Assembly (NCBI GenBank): GCA_900771335.1
Contig: CAAGNP010000044.1
Span: 1-64,000, forward strand
Length of the DNA: 64,000 nucleotides
Direction of reading: 5' to 3'
Origin: Rikenellaceae bacterium
GTDB taxonomy: Bacteria > Bacteroidota > Bacteroidia > Bacteroidales > UBA932
Of the stretch, positions 1-8,813 are shown piece by piece. The translations under genes and the position numbers were made by a program. Under the pieces are notes generated by a model. The model was given only the letters and a program-made list of their open reading frames with translations. It searched no databases and was not told the origin of the DNA. Each line of letters opens with the position of its first letter. Positions within the stretch are counted from its first letter, which is position 1.

Positions 1-32
1 CCCACAAAACAATAATAAAAAAAATTAAAAAG

Positions 33-80
33 TTGACGAAAAAAACAAATTGGGACGAAAATCCGATATATGGGACGAAA
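33..80. repeat. Phased GACGAAA direct repeats
   Basis: GACGAAA occurs at 35-41, 54-60 and 74-80. The last two copies extend to TGGGACGAAA (51-60 and 71-80). Spacings are 19 and 20 bases, about two helical turns, which fits a repeated protein-binding site in front of a gene beyond the left edge. The context is cut off, so the role is unknown. Confidence 0.4.
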
Positions 81-96
81 TTATTGATCCCAATGA

Positions 97-132
97 AAAA
101 CGCTGCTGAGAAGTTGTCTGCAGCAGCGTTTT
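97..132. terminator. Hairpin terminator downstream of the phosphate transporter gene
   Basis: AAAACGCTGCTG (97-108) pairs perfectly with CAGCAGCGTTTT (121-132) over a 12-base loop. On the minus strand the stem is followed by a T-run, and on the plus strand it is followed by TTTTGTATTTTT, so it could act in both directions. It lies just past the stop of the minus-strand transporter gene. Confidence 0.75.
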
Positions 133-138
133 GTATTT

Positions 139-2385
139 TTACAATGATTTAAGTTTGTCAACAGCTCTGGCCAAGTGTTTGAGAGTATCGGCCATTTGCC
201 AGGTCTCCTGAAGGATGCTTTGGTATAGGATATAGATGTTCAAGTTGGTAGAATCCTGCTCATCCCTCATTCTGTTAAGATGTCTCTCCATCGCAGCAGA
301 TACCTCTTTTTTATAAGCAGATATATCTTTCAGGTGTAGAGAGATGTCTACAGGGGACTGTACCAGAGCCTTCTCCTTCTCGATCAGTGTTACAAGTTTT
401 GCCCCCAGTGGTCTGATCTCATCAATGCACTCTTGTGGCAGAGGATTGAAGTTGTTGTCAATATGGTCTTTACAAGGCTCGATCACACGACGGATACTGT
501 AGATGAGCTGGGAGGTGTTGTTGGTGGCGATATGTAGCCATGTACCCGCCTGAACAGCCACTACCTTGTCTATCTTCTTCAGCCCTGTAACCTCCTTGCG
601 GCGTTTGGTCTTGAAGAACTCTTTCTCGTTGCGGATAGTGCGGTGGAGCTTGCTCAGGTTACGTCTGTCTTCTGTAATGAAGCTCTCTATGAAATCTGTA
701 TATGTGTCTTCAACAAATGCAAGCTCTGTCAGGATATTTCCCTCTACGTGGTCCTTAAGCAGAGCCCATGCCCTCTCTTTGTCGGTAGTGGTAAGTATTT
801 CGGAGAAGATTTTGTCATCTTTCTTCTCGTCTTTGACTTTCTTGCCGTATTTGAGGTTGCTGTTTATGATGATGAAGATGGCAAGGGCACTGAGGGCAAT
901 CATTGCGATAATGCCGCCATAGTGCATGACAATGGCCACTATAAAGCTGATGATGAATGCTGCTCCGGCAGTGATGAACCATCCGCCGATAACAGATACG
1001 ACACCTGTTACTCTGAATACTGCTGACTCCCTGTTCCATGCACGGTCAGCAAGTGAGGTACCCATTGCCACCATAAATGTTACGAATGTGGTGGAAAGTG
1101 GGAGCTTGAGGGATGTGCCGAGGGCGATAAGAAGTGCCGCCATTACCAGGTTGATGGCAGCTCTGAGCTGGTCAAATGCCGCCCCTTGCTCCATGATGAT
1201 CTCATCCTTGTTGAAACGGGTATCGATCCATTTTGCCATAGGTTCCGGAGTTATTTTAGTGAACCAGTTGCCGATAGAGTTGAAGGTCAATACCAACTGC
1301 CTTGCCACTCTCGATGTGCCGAACATCTCGTCACCGTCATCCTGTTTTGAAAGATTTACTGATGTCTTGATCACATTGTGGGCCTTCTTGGATGTCATAA
1401 GTGCAAATACCATGATAGCTCCGGCGAGAAGGAGGAATGCTACCGGGGTGTTGGCAGGTCCATTGAGACTGTCAAGGGTGAAGCCGTCCACGCCAAGTGC
1501 CTGGCCGTTCGCCATATAATCCTGGTAAGATGCAAGACCGGTAAGTGGAATACCGATGAAGTTTACAAGGTCGTTTCCGGCAAAAGCCATAGCAAGCGAG
1601 AATGTGCCGAGCAGGACTACAATCTTGAAAATGTTAACCTTACACCAGTGAAGAATCTGCATCAGGACAGCCGAGCCCAGGAAGATGTAGGAAAGCAGCA
1701 CACCTGTGTTCTCGGTAATCCATTTTTTGTTTTCAGGGGTCATGAAAGAGCTGTCTTTAAGACCTTTGAAAAGCATGAAATATACTATGGATGTCACGGC
1801 GACGCCACCGAATATACCGGCGAACCATTTAAGGTTCTTCTTGTAGTTGAAGGTGAAGACTACACGTGTGATCCATTGGACCAGCATACCGAAGAAGAAT
1901 GCTATCGCGATAGAGAGGAAGATACCAAGAACGACAGTAAGGACTTTGTCGGTATTTATCATCTGTGCAAAGGTGAGCTGTCCCTCAGAAGCAATGCTCT
2001 TGATCAATGCAAGGGCAACTGTGCCGCCAAGAAGTTCGAATACGAGCGAAACTGTAGTGGAGGTGGGCATGCCGAGAGAGTTGAATGTATCCAGAAGGAT
2101 GACATCGGTCACCATTACAGCCAGAAGGATGCACATTATCTCTGCAAATGTAAAGTATTGTGGCTGGAAAATGCCATGGCGTGCGACATCCATCATGCCG
2201 TTGCTGATAGCGGCACCGACAAATACACCGATGGCGGCCAGGAATAGAATCACTTTGAAGGGTGCACTTTTGGCACCTACTGCAGAATTGAGGAAATTGA
2301 CGGCGTCATTGCTTACGCCGATGATAAGGTCGAAAATTGATAGGCAAATAATAAAAATAAGGACGCCTAAATAAACGTATTCCAT
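139..2385 (-). CDS. Inorganic phosphate transporter, PiT family, with C-terminal PhoU-like domain
   Basis: Probable low-affinity phosphate permease of the inner membrane (PiT/Pho-4 family). Two family signatures are visible: GVSNDAVNFLNSAVG near the N-terminus and a second GNDLVNFIG half in the middle, each in a block of hydrophobic helices, as expected from the duplicated fold. After the last helix (about residue 530) there is a charged, helical tail of about 210 residues resembling PhoU, which many Bacteroidota PiT proteins carry. The ATG at 2385 (748 aa) is preferred over the TTG at 2409, because that TTG lies inside a probable -7 box (2407-2414, minus strand). The gene is monocistronic, with its own terminator. 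No pho regulon genes are adjacent. Confidence 0.9.
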   Translation of the reverse strand: MEYVYLGVLIFIICLSIFDLIIGVSNDAVNFLNSAVGAKSAPFKVILFLAAIGVFVGAAISNGMMDVARHGIFQPQYFTFAEIMCILLAVMVTDVILLDTFNSLGMPTSTTVSLVFELLGGTVALALIKSIASEGQLTFAQMINTDKVLTVVLGIFLSIAIAFFFGMLVQWITRVVFTFNYKKNLKWFAGIFGGVAVTSIVYFMLFKGLKDSSFMTPENKKWITENTGVLLSYIFLGSAVLMQILHWCKVNIFKIVVLLGTFSLAMAFAGNDLVNFIGIPLTGLASYQDYMANGQALGVDGFTLDSLNGPANTPVAFLLLAGAIMVFALMTSKKAHNVIKTSVNLSKQDDGDEMFGTSRVARQLVLTFNSIGNWFTKITPEPMAKWIDTRFNKDEIIMEQGAAFDQLRAAINLVMAALLIALGTSLKLPLSTTFVTFMVAMGTSLADRAWNRESAVFRVTGVVSVIGGWFITAGAAFIISFIVAIVMHYGGIIAMIALSALAIFIIINSNLKYGKKVKDEKKDDKIFSEILTTTDKERAWALLKDHVEGNILTELAFVEDTYTDFIESFITEDRRNLSKLHRTIRNEKEFFKTKRRKEVTGLKKIDKVVAVQAGTWLHIATNNTSQLIYSIRRVIEPCKDHIDNNFNPLPQECIDEIRPLGAKLVTLIEKEKALVQSPVDISLHLKDISAYKKEVSAAMERHLNRMRDEQDSTNLNIYILYQSILQETWQMADTLKHLARAVDKLKSL

Positions 2386-2406
2386 ATAAAAAAACTTTTC
2401 CAAGAA

Positions 2407-2414
2407 CAAAGATA
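2407..2414 (-). promoter_or_regulatory. -7 box of the phosphate transporter promoter
   Basis: On the minus strand this reads TATCTTTG, an exact TAnnTTTG match. No convincing TTG box is seen 19-20 bases upstream. It rules out the TTG start at 2409. Confidence 0.4.
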
Positions 2415-2491
2415 AGAAAGAGCGGTGAAAGAGGGAAAAATTTTTGGCACTTTATTTGCCCATGAAAAAGTGACACATAAAATGTAAAAAT

Positions 2492-3193
2492 ATGAAAAGA
2501 TTAATGTTAGTTACAGTATGCTCACTCTTGGTTTTAGGGTCAGCATCGACACAAGTCAAAGCACAGGATTTTGTGACAAAACACTATATAGAGGTATCAG
2601 GAAGGGCACATAAGGAGGTGGCTCCGGATATGATTTATATGACAATAACCATCAATGAGAAAGATTACAAGAACTCATCGATGCCGGCACTGGAGGGTAA
2701 GATGATATCCAAACTTCAGGGTATGGGTGTGGATGTAAAGAAGGACCTGATGGTCAAGGATATGGCAAGCAATTTCAAACACTACTTTATCCTCAAGAGT
2801 GACCCTAAACTAATGAAGCAGTATCAGCTTCTGGTCCATTCAGCCCAAAAGGCAGGTGAGGTCATTCTGGCCCTTGGACAGATCGGGATATCGGAGATAT
2901 CTATCGATAAAGTGGAATGTTCACAAATAGAGAAATATAAGGATGAAGTGAGGGTTATGGCCATCAAGAATGCCAAAGCGAGGGCAACTCTTCTAGCGGA
3001 GGCGATAAATCACAATATCGGCAAGGCGATACATATTACCGAGAATGATCACAACTACCGCACTTATGGAATGCCGGAGATGAAGATGGTCAAAGGGAAT
3101 CTTGCCGACTCTGATCTGGTAAGGGTGCCTGAGATTGAGTTTGAAAAAATAAAGGTGGAGGTGACAGTCCACGCCAAATTTGAGCTCAAATAG
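2492..3193 (+). CDS. SIMPL domain-containing exported protein
   Basis: A 233-residue protein with an N-terminal signal peptide (hydrophobic core about residues 5-20, likely cleavage after VKAQ). It is followed by a SIMPL/DUF541 domain, recognisable from the start ISVSG-like strand (YIEVSGRAHKEVAPDMIYM) and the pattern of alternating strands and a long Ala/Lys-rich helix (AIKNAKARATLLAEAI). Family members are periplasmic or envelope proteins related to BP26/OMP28 and their biochemical role is mostly unknown. The gene stands alone and converges on rnhB with only 2 bases between the two stops, so the two transcripts must read into each other or share a terminator inside coding sequence. Confidence 0.8.
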   Translation: MKRLMLVTVCSLLVLGSASTQVKAQDFVTKHYIEVSGRAHKEVAPDMIYMTITINEKDYKNSSMPALEGKMISKLQGMGVDVKKDLMVKDMASNFKHYFILKSDPKLMKQYQLLVHSAQKAGEVILALGQIGISEISIDKVECSQIEKYKDEVRVMAIKNAKARATLLAEAINHNIGKAIHITENDHNYRTYGMPEMKMVKGNLADSDLVRVPEIEFEKIKVEVTVHAKFELK

Positions 3194-3195
3194 TC

Positions 3196-3834
3196 TCAGA
3201 ATTCGAGCTTGAGCAGCTGCTCATCCTTGCGGCAGTGGAAGCTTTTACGGTGCAGAGGGGTCTCTCCATATCGGATAATGGCCTCTCTGTGTTCTTTTGT
3301 GGGGTATCCGAAATTCCTCTCCCATCCATATTGCGGGTATTGCTTTGCAGCCTCTCTCATGAAATCGTCCCTGTAGGTTTTGGCGAGGACTGACGCTGCC
3401 GCAATGGAGGCGTATTTTGCATCCCCCTTTACTATGCATTTGTGCGGGACAATTTTCCAGTCGGAGGTCGATGGACCTCCGCTTTTGTCTATATATGGGG
3501 AGAATTTGTTGCCGTCAACAATTATGAATTCGGGTCTGATGGAGAGTTTGTCCAGTGATCGCTGCATACCCAGGATGGAAGCTTTCAGGATATTGACCTT
3601 GTCTATCTCCTCGGGATCCACTGCAGTTACAGCCCATGCCAGCGCCTCCCTCTCTATTATCGGGCGAAGCTCCTCCCTTACCTTTTCCGATATCTGCTTC
3701 GAGTCGTTGAGCAGTGGGTGGTAAAACTCGCGCGGGAGAATAACAGCCGCGGCAAAAACGGGTCCAGCCAGTGGACCGCGTCCCGCTTCATCGCAGCCCG
3801 CTTCTATAAAATCTGAATAAAAGGGTGATAACAT
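3196..3834 (-). CDS. rnhB: Ribonuclease HII
   Basis: Cleaves the RNA strand of RNA-DNA hybrids and removes misincorporated ribonucleotides. The 212-residue length is normal for the family. The active-site block DEAGRGPLAGP is at residues 14-24. The other family landmarks follow: NDSKQIS near 43, IVDGNKF with its Asp, and KGDAKYASIAAASVLAKT, which carries the last catalytic Asp region. The ATG at 3834 is the only good start. A TACTTTTG box on the minus strand (3840-3847) lies so close that the mRNA would have almost no leader. Confidence 0.95.
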   Translation of the reverse strand: MLSPFYSDFIEAGCDEAGRGPLAGPVFAAAVILPREFYHPLLNDSKQISEKVREELRPIIEREALAWAVTAVDPEEIDKVNILKASILGMQRSLDKLSIRPEFIIVDGNKFSPYIDKSGGPSTSDWKIVPHKCIVKGDAKYASIAAASVLAKTYRDDFMREAAKQYPQYGWERNFGYPTKEHREAIIRYGETPLHRKSFHCRKDEQLLKLEF

Positions 3835-3839
3835 GGTTG

Positions 3840-3847
3840 CAAAAGTA
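3840..3847 (-). promoter_or_regulatory. -7 box of the rnhB promoter
   Basis: The minus strand reads TACTTTTG, an exact TAnnTTTG match, 5 bases before the rnhB start. It sits next to the -33 element of the divergent EF-G2 promoter. No clear -33 box is seen. Confidence 0.35.
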
Positions 3848-3878
3848 TTGCTTTTTAAAGTTATTGTGTTTAATTTTG
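3848..3878 (+). promoter_or_regulatory. Promoter of the EF-G-like gene
   Basis: TTG (3848-3850), 20 bases, then TAATTTTG (3871-3878): a full Bacteroidota-type promoter. The predicted transcript start is near 3885, leaving a leader of about 50 bases before the ATG at 3935. Confidence 0.55.
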
Positions 3879-3934
3879 TAGGCTACTAATCTGAAAAAGT
3901 GTAAATTTATTATAAATATTAAAACTAACCAAAG

Positions 3935-6088
3935 ATGAAAACATACCAAACCGGCAACATTAGAAACGTTGTCCTATTGGGTAGCTCTAAATCTGGTAAA
4001 ACTACATTGGCTGAAGCCATGATGTTTGAGGGTAAAGTTATCGATCGTAGGGGAACTATCGAAGCCAAAAACACAGTAAGTGACAACACTGAAGTAGAAC
4101 AAATTTATCAACGCTCTATCTACTCGACTCCACTTTATACCGAGTTTATGGATAATAAGCTTAATATTATCGATACTCCGGGTCAGGATGACTTCGTAGG
4201 TGGTGTGATCGCTGGCTTCAAAGTAGCAGATGCAGGTATTATGATCGTTAACGCCACTCAGGGTGTTGAGGTAGGTACCGAGATTTTTGCAAGATATGCT
4301 GAACAACACAAAATGCCTCTTATTGTAGGTGTTAACCAGCTTGACTCAGAGAAAGCTGCTTGGGATACCACAGTGGATTCTTTGAAACAGGCTTTTGGCA
4401 ACAAAGTGGTTCCAGTGCAGTTCCCAGTGGCTGTCGGTCCTGGCTTTGACGGATTTGTAGACGTTCTTAAACAAAAATTCTATAGATTTAAAGACGAAAA
4501 CGGTACACGTGAAGATCTTGAGATCCCTGCTGAATATGCAGATCAGGCTGAGGAGTACAGACTTGCTTTGATGGAAGCTGCTGCTCAGAATGATGAGGAG
4601 TTGATGGAGAAATATTTCGAGACCAACGACCTTACATTCCCTGAGATGATCAAAGGTTTGAACCTTGGTATCCTTGCAGGTAGCGTAATGCCTGTATTCT
4701 GTCTTTCTGCCAAGAAAGATATCGGTGTAAAACGTTTGATGGAGTTCGTTATCAACGCTACACCTTCTCCAGCTAAAGATGTTGAGGTGACTGTAGATGG
4801 TACAGAGGTTCCTTGTGACTCATCTAAAGAGACAGCATTGTTCTTCTACAGAACATCTGTTGAGCAACACCTTGGTGAGGTTTCTTACTTCAAGGTAATG
4901 TCAGGTAAACTTACCGAAGGTATGGACCTTGTAAACCCTGTAACTGGTGCTAAAGAGAGAGTTACCCAAATCTACGCAGTGGCAGGTAAGAAGAAAGAGA
5001 AAGTATCTGAGATGGTAGCCGGTGATCTTGGTTGTACAGTTAAACTTAAAACTGTCAAAACCAACCAGACACTTGCAGTTCCTTCTGTAGACTGGGAGTT
5101 CAAATCTATCGACTTCCCTCAATCAAAATTCCGTACAGCTATCAAAGCTAAAGATGAGAAAGATGAGGAGAAATTGGGCGAAGCTCTCAACAAATACTCT
5201 GCAGAGGATCCTACAATCGAGGTACTTTACGCTAAAGAGCTTAAACAGACTATTCTTAGCGGTCAGGGTGAGCACCATATCAATATCTTGAAATGGCACC
5301 TTAACAATGTATATAAACTTGAGGTTGAACTCTTTGCACCAAGAATCTCTTACAGAGAGACCATCACTAAAGTGGCTACCGCTTCATACCGTCACAAAAA
5401 ACAATCGGGTGGTGCCGGTCAGTTCGGTGAAGTTCACCTTCTTATCGAGCCTTTCGTTGAGGGCGCACCTCAGAACAACCGTTTCAAAATCGACGGTAAA
5501 GAGATGGTTCTTAACATCAAAGGTAAAGAGGAATACACTATGGACTGGGGTGGTAAACTTGAATACTACAACTGTATCGTAGGTGGTGCTATCGACGCAC
5601 GTTTCATGCCAGCTATCCTTAAAGGTATTATGGAGAAGATGGAGGAAGGTCCTCTTACAGGTTCTTATGCACGTGACATCAGAGTATATGTATACGATGG
5701 TAAGATGCACCCGGTAGACTCAAATGAGATCTCATTCAAACTTGCATCAAGAAACGCATTCAAAGAGGCATTCCGCAATGCAGGTCCTAAGATTATGGAG
5801 CCTATCTTCAACGTAGAGATCCTTGTACCAAGTGACTGTATGGGTGATGTAATGTCAGACCTTCAGAACCGTAGAGCTATGATCGAAGGTATGAGCAGTG
5901 TCAAAGGTTTCGAAGTTCTTAAAGCAAGAGTTCCACTTGCAGAGCTTTACAAATACTCGACTACACTTAGCTCATTGACTTCAGGTCGTGCTACCTTCAC
6001 CATGGAATATGCAGAGTACTCACAAGTTCCTGCAGATGTTCAGGACAAGCTTCTCAAAGCTTACCAGGAAGAAGAGGGAGACGAATAA
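3935..6088 (+). CDS. Elongation factor G paralogue (EF-G2 type) with altered GTPase motifs
   Basis: A 717-residue translational GTPase-fold protein with all EF-G domains: G domain to about 280, then domains II-V. Three motifs are altered. The P-loop reads GSSKSGKT (16-23) instead of AHIDAGKT. Switch II reads DTPGQDDF, with Gln84 where EF-G has the catalytic His. G4 reads NQLD (134-137) instead of NKMD. Bacteroides EF-G2, a paralogue reported to promote translocation without GTP hydrolysis and to matter during starvation and gut colonisation, is the obvious comparison. The codon bias is strong (GGT, CTT, AAA, few rare codons), which suggests high expression. The gene is monocistronic, with a good promoter upstream and a terminator at 6111. 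It is not in a str operon, so it is not the housekeeping fusA. Confidence 0.9.
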   Translation: MKTYQTGNIRNVVLLGSSKSGKTTLAEAMMFEGKVIDRRGTIEAKNTVSDNTEVEQIYQRSIYSTPLYTEFMDNKLNIIDTPGQDDFVGGVIAGFKVADAGIMIVNATQGVEVGTEIFARYAEQHKMPLIVGVNQLDSEKAAWDTTVDSLKQAFGNKVVPVQFPVAVGPGFDGFVDVLKQKFYRFKDENGTREDLEIPAEYADQAEEYRLALMEAAAQNDEELMEKYFETNDLTFPEMIKGLNLGILAGSVMPVFCLSAKKDIGVKRLMEFVINATPSPAKDVEVTVDGTEVPCDSSKETALFFYRTSVEQHLGEVSYFKVMSGKLTEGMDLVNPVTGAKERVTQIYAVAGKKKEKVSEMVAGDLGCTVKLKTVKTNQTLAVPSVDWEFKSIDFPQSKFRTAIKAKDEKDEEKLGEALNKYSAEDPTIEVLYAKELKQTILSGQGEHHINILKWHLNNVYKLEVELFAPRISYRETITKVATASYRHKKQSGGAGQFGEVHLLIEPFVEGAPQNNRFKIDGKEMVLNIKGKEEYTMDWGGKLEYYNCIVGGAIDARFMPAILKGIMEKMEEGPLTGSYARDIRVYVYDGKMHPVDSNEISFKLASRNAFKEAFRNAGPKIMEPIFNVEILVPSDCMGDVMSDLQNRRAMIEGMSSVKGFEVLKARVPLAELYKYSTTLSSLTSGRATFTMEYAEYSQVPADVQDKLLKAYQEEEGDE

Positions 6089-6110
6089 TTTTCCTACTTA
6101 CAATATTGAA

Positions 6111-6138
6111 AAGCAGCCCTTTGTGGGCTGCTTTTTTT
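6111..6138 (+). terminator. Terminator after the EF-G2 gene
   Basis: AAGCAGCCC (6111-6119) and GGGCTGCTT (6125-6133) form a 9-bp stem with a 5-base loop, followed by a T-run. Classic intrinsic terminator. Confidence 0.85.
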
Positions 6139-6149
6139 GTGCCTAAAAG

Positions 6150-6179
6150 TTGGATTTATATATATATTAGGTATCTTTG
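6150..6179 (+). promoter_or_regulatory. Promoter of the caspase/giant lipoprotein operon
   Basis: TTG (6150-6152), 19 bases including an A/T-only stretch, then TATCTTTG (6172-6179). The ATG at 6200 is 21 bases downstream. It lies just after a terminator, so it is probably the only promoter for the 6.2-21.5 kb unit. Confidence 0.6.
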
Positions 6180-6199
6180 TGGGATAATTCTTAAGACTT

Positions 6200-8788
6200 A
6201 TGAAAAAAATAATCCTTTCAGTACTGCTAGTAATGGCAGGTACAGTTTTGTCGTATGCTCAATACAGTAATTTCAAATGGTTGAGAAATGTCTCTCAGCA
6301 AACAGTGCGAACTTATAGTGACGGCTTGTCTGCCTTCTACGAGAATGGCAAATGGGGTTTTGTGGGGAGAGGTGGTAATGTGGAGATTGAGCCTGCATTT
6401 GATGAGGTGGGCGATTTCAGTGAAGGGTTGTGTGTGGTGAAGGTTGGCGACAAATATGGCGTAATTGATAAGAAAGGTAATTATATTCACCCTTGCTCAT
6501 TTGTCTCTATCACATCATTTGATGGAAATGTCGCTTTCGGTGAGAAGGATGGTATAAAATATTATGTTTATTCGGACGGGAAGGTGCAGCCTCTGACAGG
6601 ATCTAAATTCGAGTACCATCCATTTAGTGACGGATATGCTAAAGTTAGAAATGTGAAGAGTGGAAAATGGGGATATGCAGACAAGAAAGGTGTAGTAAGA
6701 ATCGATATGAAGTATGATGAGGCATCTGATTTTCAGAATGGTCATGCTGTGGCAAAACAGAATGGAAAATGGTACATCTTGAATAAGATGGGTGACAAAA
6801 AGGGGACATCCATAAGTTTTGACGGGACATACATGTTGTTCCCAGGTGGCGCCGGTTACATCAAAAAAGGTGATGCATACTTTTTCTTAAGTTCAAATTT
6901 CCATATGAGCAATGTACCTTATCAGGAGGTTCATCCAACTCATGATGGTCTTATAAGGGTTAAGGACGGCAATGGAAATTACTCTTATTTGAATACTTCC
7001 GGTGATAACGTGATCTTGGCAAACAAGTATGATGCTTGTGGCGATTTCTCGGAAAATAAGGCTTGGGTAAGAAAAAACGGAAAGTATGGTTATATAAACA
7101 CTCGTGGAGCGTTGGTGATAGATACCGTTTTCTCTTATGCGGAGGATTTTCATAACGATGTCGCTTATGTGGCAGTAGGTCAAAGACAAGGTGTAATTGC
7201 CTTATCATCAGGTAATGACCCAAGACCAATAATGGAGATTTCCAATATATCTGTGGCTGACAACAGCAGTAATGGCATAGTCGAGGCAGAGGAGAGTTTT
7301 GAGATAGCATTTACTGTTAAAAATACAGGTAATGAGGTTCTCAAAAGTGCTTATGTGTCGTTGTCAGGTGACGCAGACCAGTCTGCATGGTTCAATTACG
7401 AGAACATTAATGTGGAGGTGGGCAATCTTAATCCGGGAGAAAGCAAAGTGTGCTCTTTCAAAGGAGTTTCAAACACCTCATTGGTTTCTGACAATATAAG
7501 CCTAACACTAAAAGGCGAGGCAGACAATGTTTTCCAAGGTACAGTGGCTCCATGTAGCTTTAATTCTTCAGGTATCAGTGCATGTAAGCCTGTGTTGGAG
7601 ACATTCTGGGCATACACTTCCGATCACTCACCATTGGTTCCCGGTGTGGAGGCAACACTTGAGCTTTCTGTGAAAAATGAAGGTACAGATATGGCTAAGG
7701 ATGTAACAATCACACTTTCATGGCCTGAAGGAGTCGAATTTAAAGAGACTATTCTTACCATACCTCAAATCATGGCAGGTGAGACAGAGAAGATATTAAC
7801 CACCTTCAAAGTAAAGGAGGGTGTAGGTGAACTTGCTGCGAAGGAGTTCTCAATGGTGGCATATATAGATGAGTTTACCCATAAGAGGAATGATGTGAAA
7901 TATATCACATTTGCTACCGGCAGAAGAAATGTTTTGACCAGTACCACCTCCGGTATGATGGCTGCGGGTCAGTATGCAGATGCCGGTGTTCAGGTTCCTA
8001 AAGAGGTTAAGAAGGAATCAGAGCTTGTGATAGGTTTGACAAAAAGAAAAGAGACATCCCGCAGCAGGTTTGCATTGGTTATAGGCAATGAGGATTACAA
8101 CTCTATGAAGCAGGAGGCAACATATCAGCCAAATGTGGATTTTGCTGTTCAGGATGCAGAGACATTTGCCAAATATGCAAATAATGTGATGGGTGTCCCT
8201 GAGAACAATATCATCTTGATAAAAAATGCCACTTTGGCTCAGATGAAGAGCAATCTGGACAAAATAGAGAAGTTGGCGCAGAACGATATAGCAGATCTTG
8301 AACTTATCGTATACTATGCTGGTCACGGTCAGGTAGATGGTGATACCAAAGAGAGTTACCTTATCCCAGTCGATGTAAGTATCACTGCTCCCAAATCTGG
8401 TATTAAGCTTGCAGATTTCTACTCTACTTTAAGCAGTTGCAATGCCAAGAAGACAATGGTATTCCTCGATGCTTGCTATAGTGGTGTGGGTCGTGGTATT
8501 ATCATCAGACCTAAGGAGACCCCTGTCAAAGGTAATCTTATCGTCATGACAGCGACATCTTCTACCCAGAGATCAATGCCTTATCATGAGAAAAACCATG
8601 GTTTGTTTACATATTTCTTGCTCAAGACTCTAAGGGACTCAGCAGGAGACATGACTATAGGTGAACTTTTTGATGAAGTTCAGGCTACAGTGAAAACAAA
8701 TTCTGTGTGGATCAACAATTCACAGCAGACTCCCGAGCTTATCAATGGACCTGATATCGTAGAAGGCTGGAAGAATTGGACTCTATAG
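6200..8788 (+). CDS. Exported WG-repeat protein with C-terminal caspase (C14) domain
   Basis: An 862-residue protein. A signal peptide (1-21, ends SYAQ) targets it to the periplasm or surface. Residues about 25-335 carry WG/KWG repeats (for example NGKWGFV, DKYGVID, SGKWGYAD, NGKYGYIN). Residues about 345-560 look like two CARDB/DUF11-type beta domains. Residues about 620-860 form a caspase-fold peptidase with the dyad visible: His709 in YYAGHG and Cys759 in DACYSG. Caspase-like proteins of this class usually cut after Arg or Lys or process partner proteins; the substrate here is unknown. It is the first gene of a tightly spaced unit with an outer-membrane barrel and three large surface lipoproteins, so those are natural candidates for partners or substrates (inference). 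Confidence 0.88.
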   Translation: MKKIILSVLLVMAGTVLSYAQYSNFKWLRNVSQQTVRTYSDGLSAFYENGKWGFVGRGGNVEIEPAFDEVGDFSEGLCVVKVGDKYGVIDKKGNYIHPCSFVSITSFDGNVAFGEKDGIKYYVYSDGKVQPLTGSKFEYHPFSDGYAKVRNVKSGKWGYADKKGVVRIDMKYDEASDFQNGHAVAKQNGKWYILNKMGDKKGTSISFDGTYMLFPGGAGYIKKGDAYFFLSSNFHMSNVPYQEVHPTHDGLIRVKDGNGNYSYLNTSGDNVILANKYDACGDFSENKAWVRKNGKYGYINTRGALVIDTVFSYAEDFHNDVAYVAVGQRQGVIALSSGNDPRPIMEISNISVADNSSNGIVEAEESFEIAFTVKNTGNEVLKSAYVSLSGDADQSAWFNYENINVEVGNLNPGESKVCSFKGVSNTSLVSDNISLTLKGEADNVFQGTVAPCSFNSSGISACKPVLETFWAYTSDHSPLVPGVEATLELSVKNEGTDMAKDVTITLSWPEGVEFKETILTIPQIMAGETEKILTTFKVKEGVGELAAKEFSMVAYIDEFTHKRNDVKYITFATGRRNVLTSTTSGMMAAGQYADAGVQVPKEVKKESELVIGLTKRKETSRSRFALVIGNEDYNSMKQEATYQPNVDFAVQDAETFAKYANNVMGVPENNIILIKNATLAQMKSNLDKIEKLAQNDIADLELIVYYAGHGQVDGDTKESYLIPVDVSITAPKSGIKLADFYSTLSSCNAKKTMVFLDACYSGVGRGIIIRPKETPVKGNLIVMTATSSTQRSMPYHEKNHGLFTYFLLKTLRDSAGDMTIGELFDEVQATVKTNSVWINNSQQTPELINGPDIVEGWKNWTL

Positions 8789-8813
8789 TGTAATGTGGTA
8801 AATATTGTCAGAA

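Noticed and set aside
1378..2247. 289-residue ORF opposite the phosphate transporter gene
   Set aside because: It is a shadow of the strongly conserved PiT gene; composition is Cys/His/Lys-rich without domain pattern.
6200..8788. Caspase gene as an abortive-infection or CRISPR-caspase defence system
   Set aside because: The protein has a signal peptide and WG/beta domains, and the neighbours are envelope proteins; no gasdermin, nuclease effector or CRISPR gene is present.
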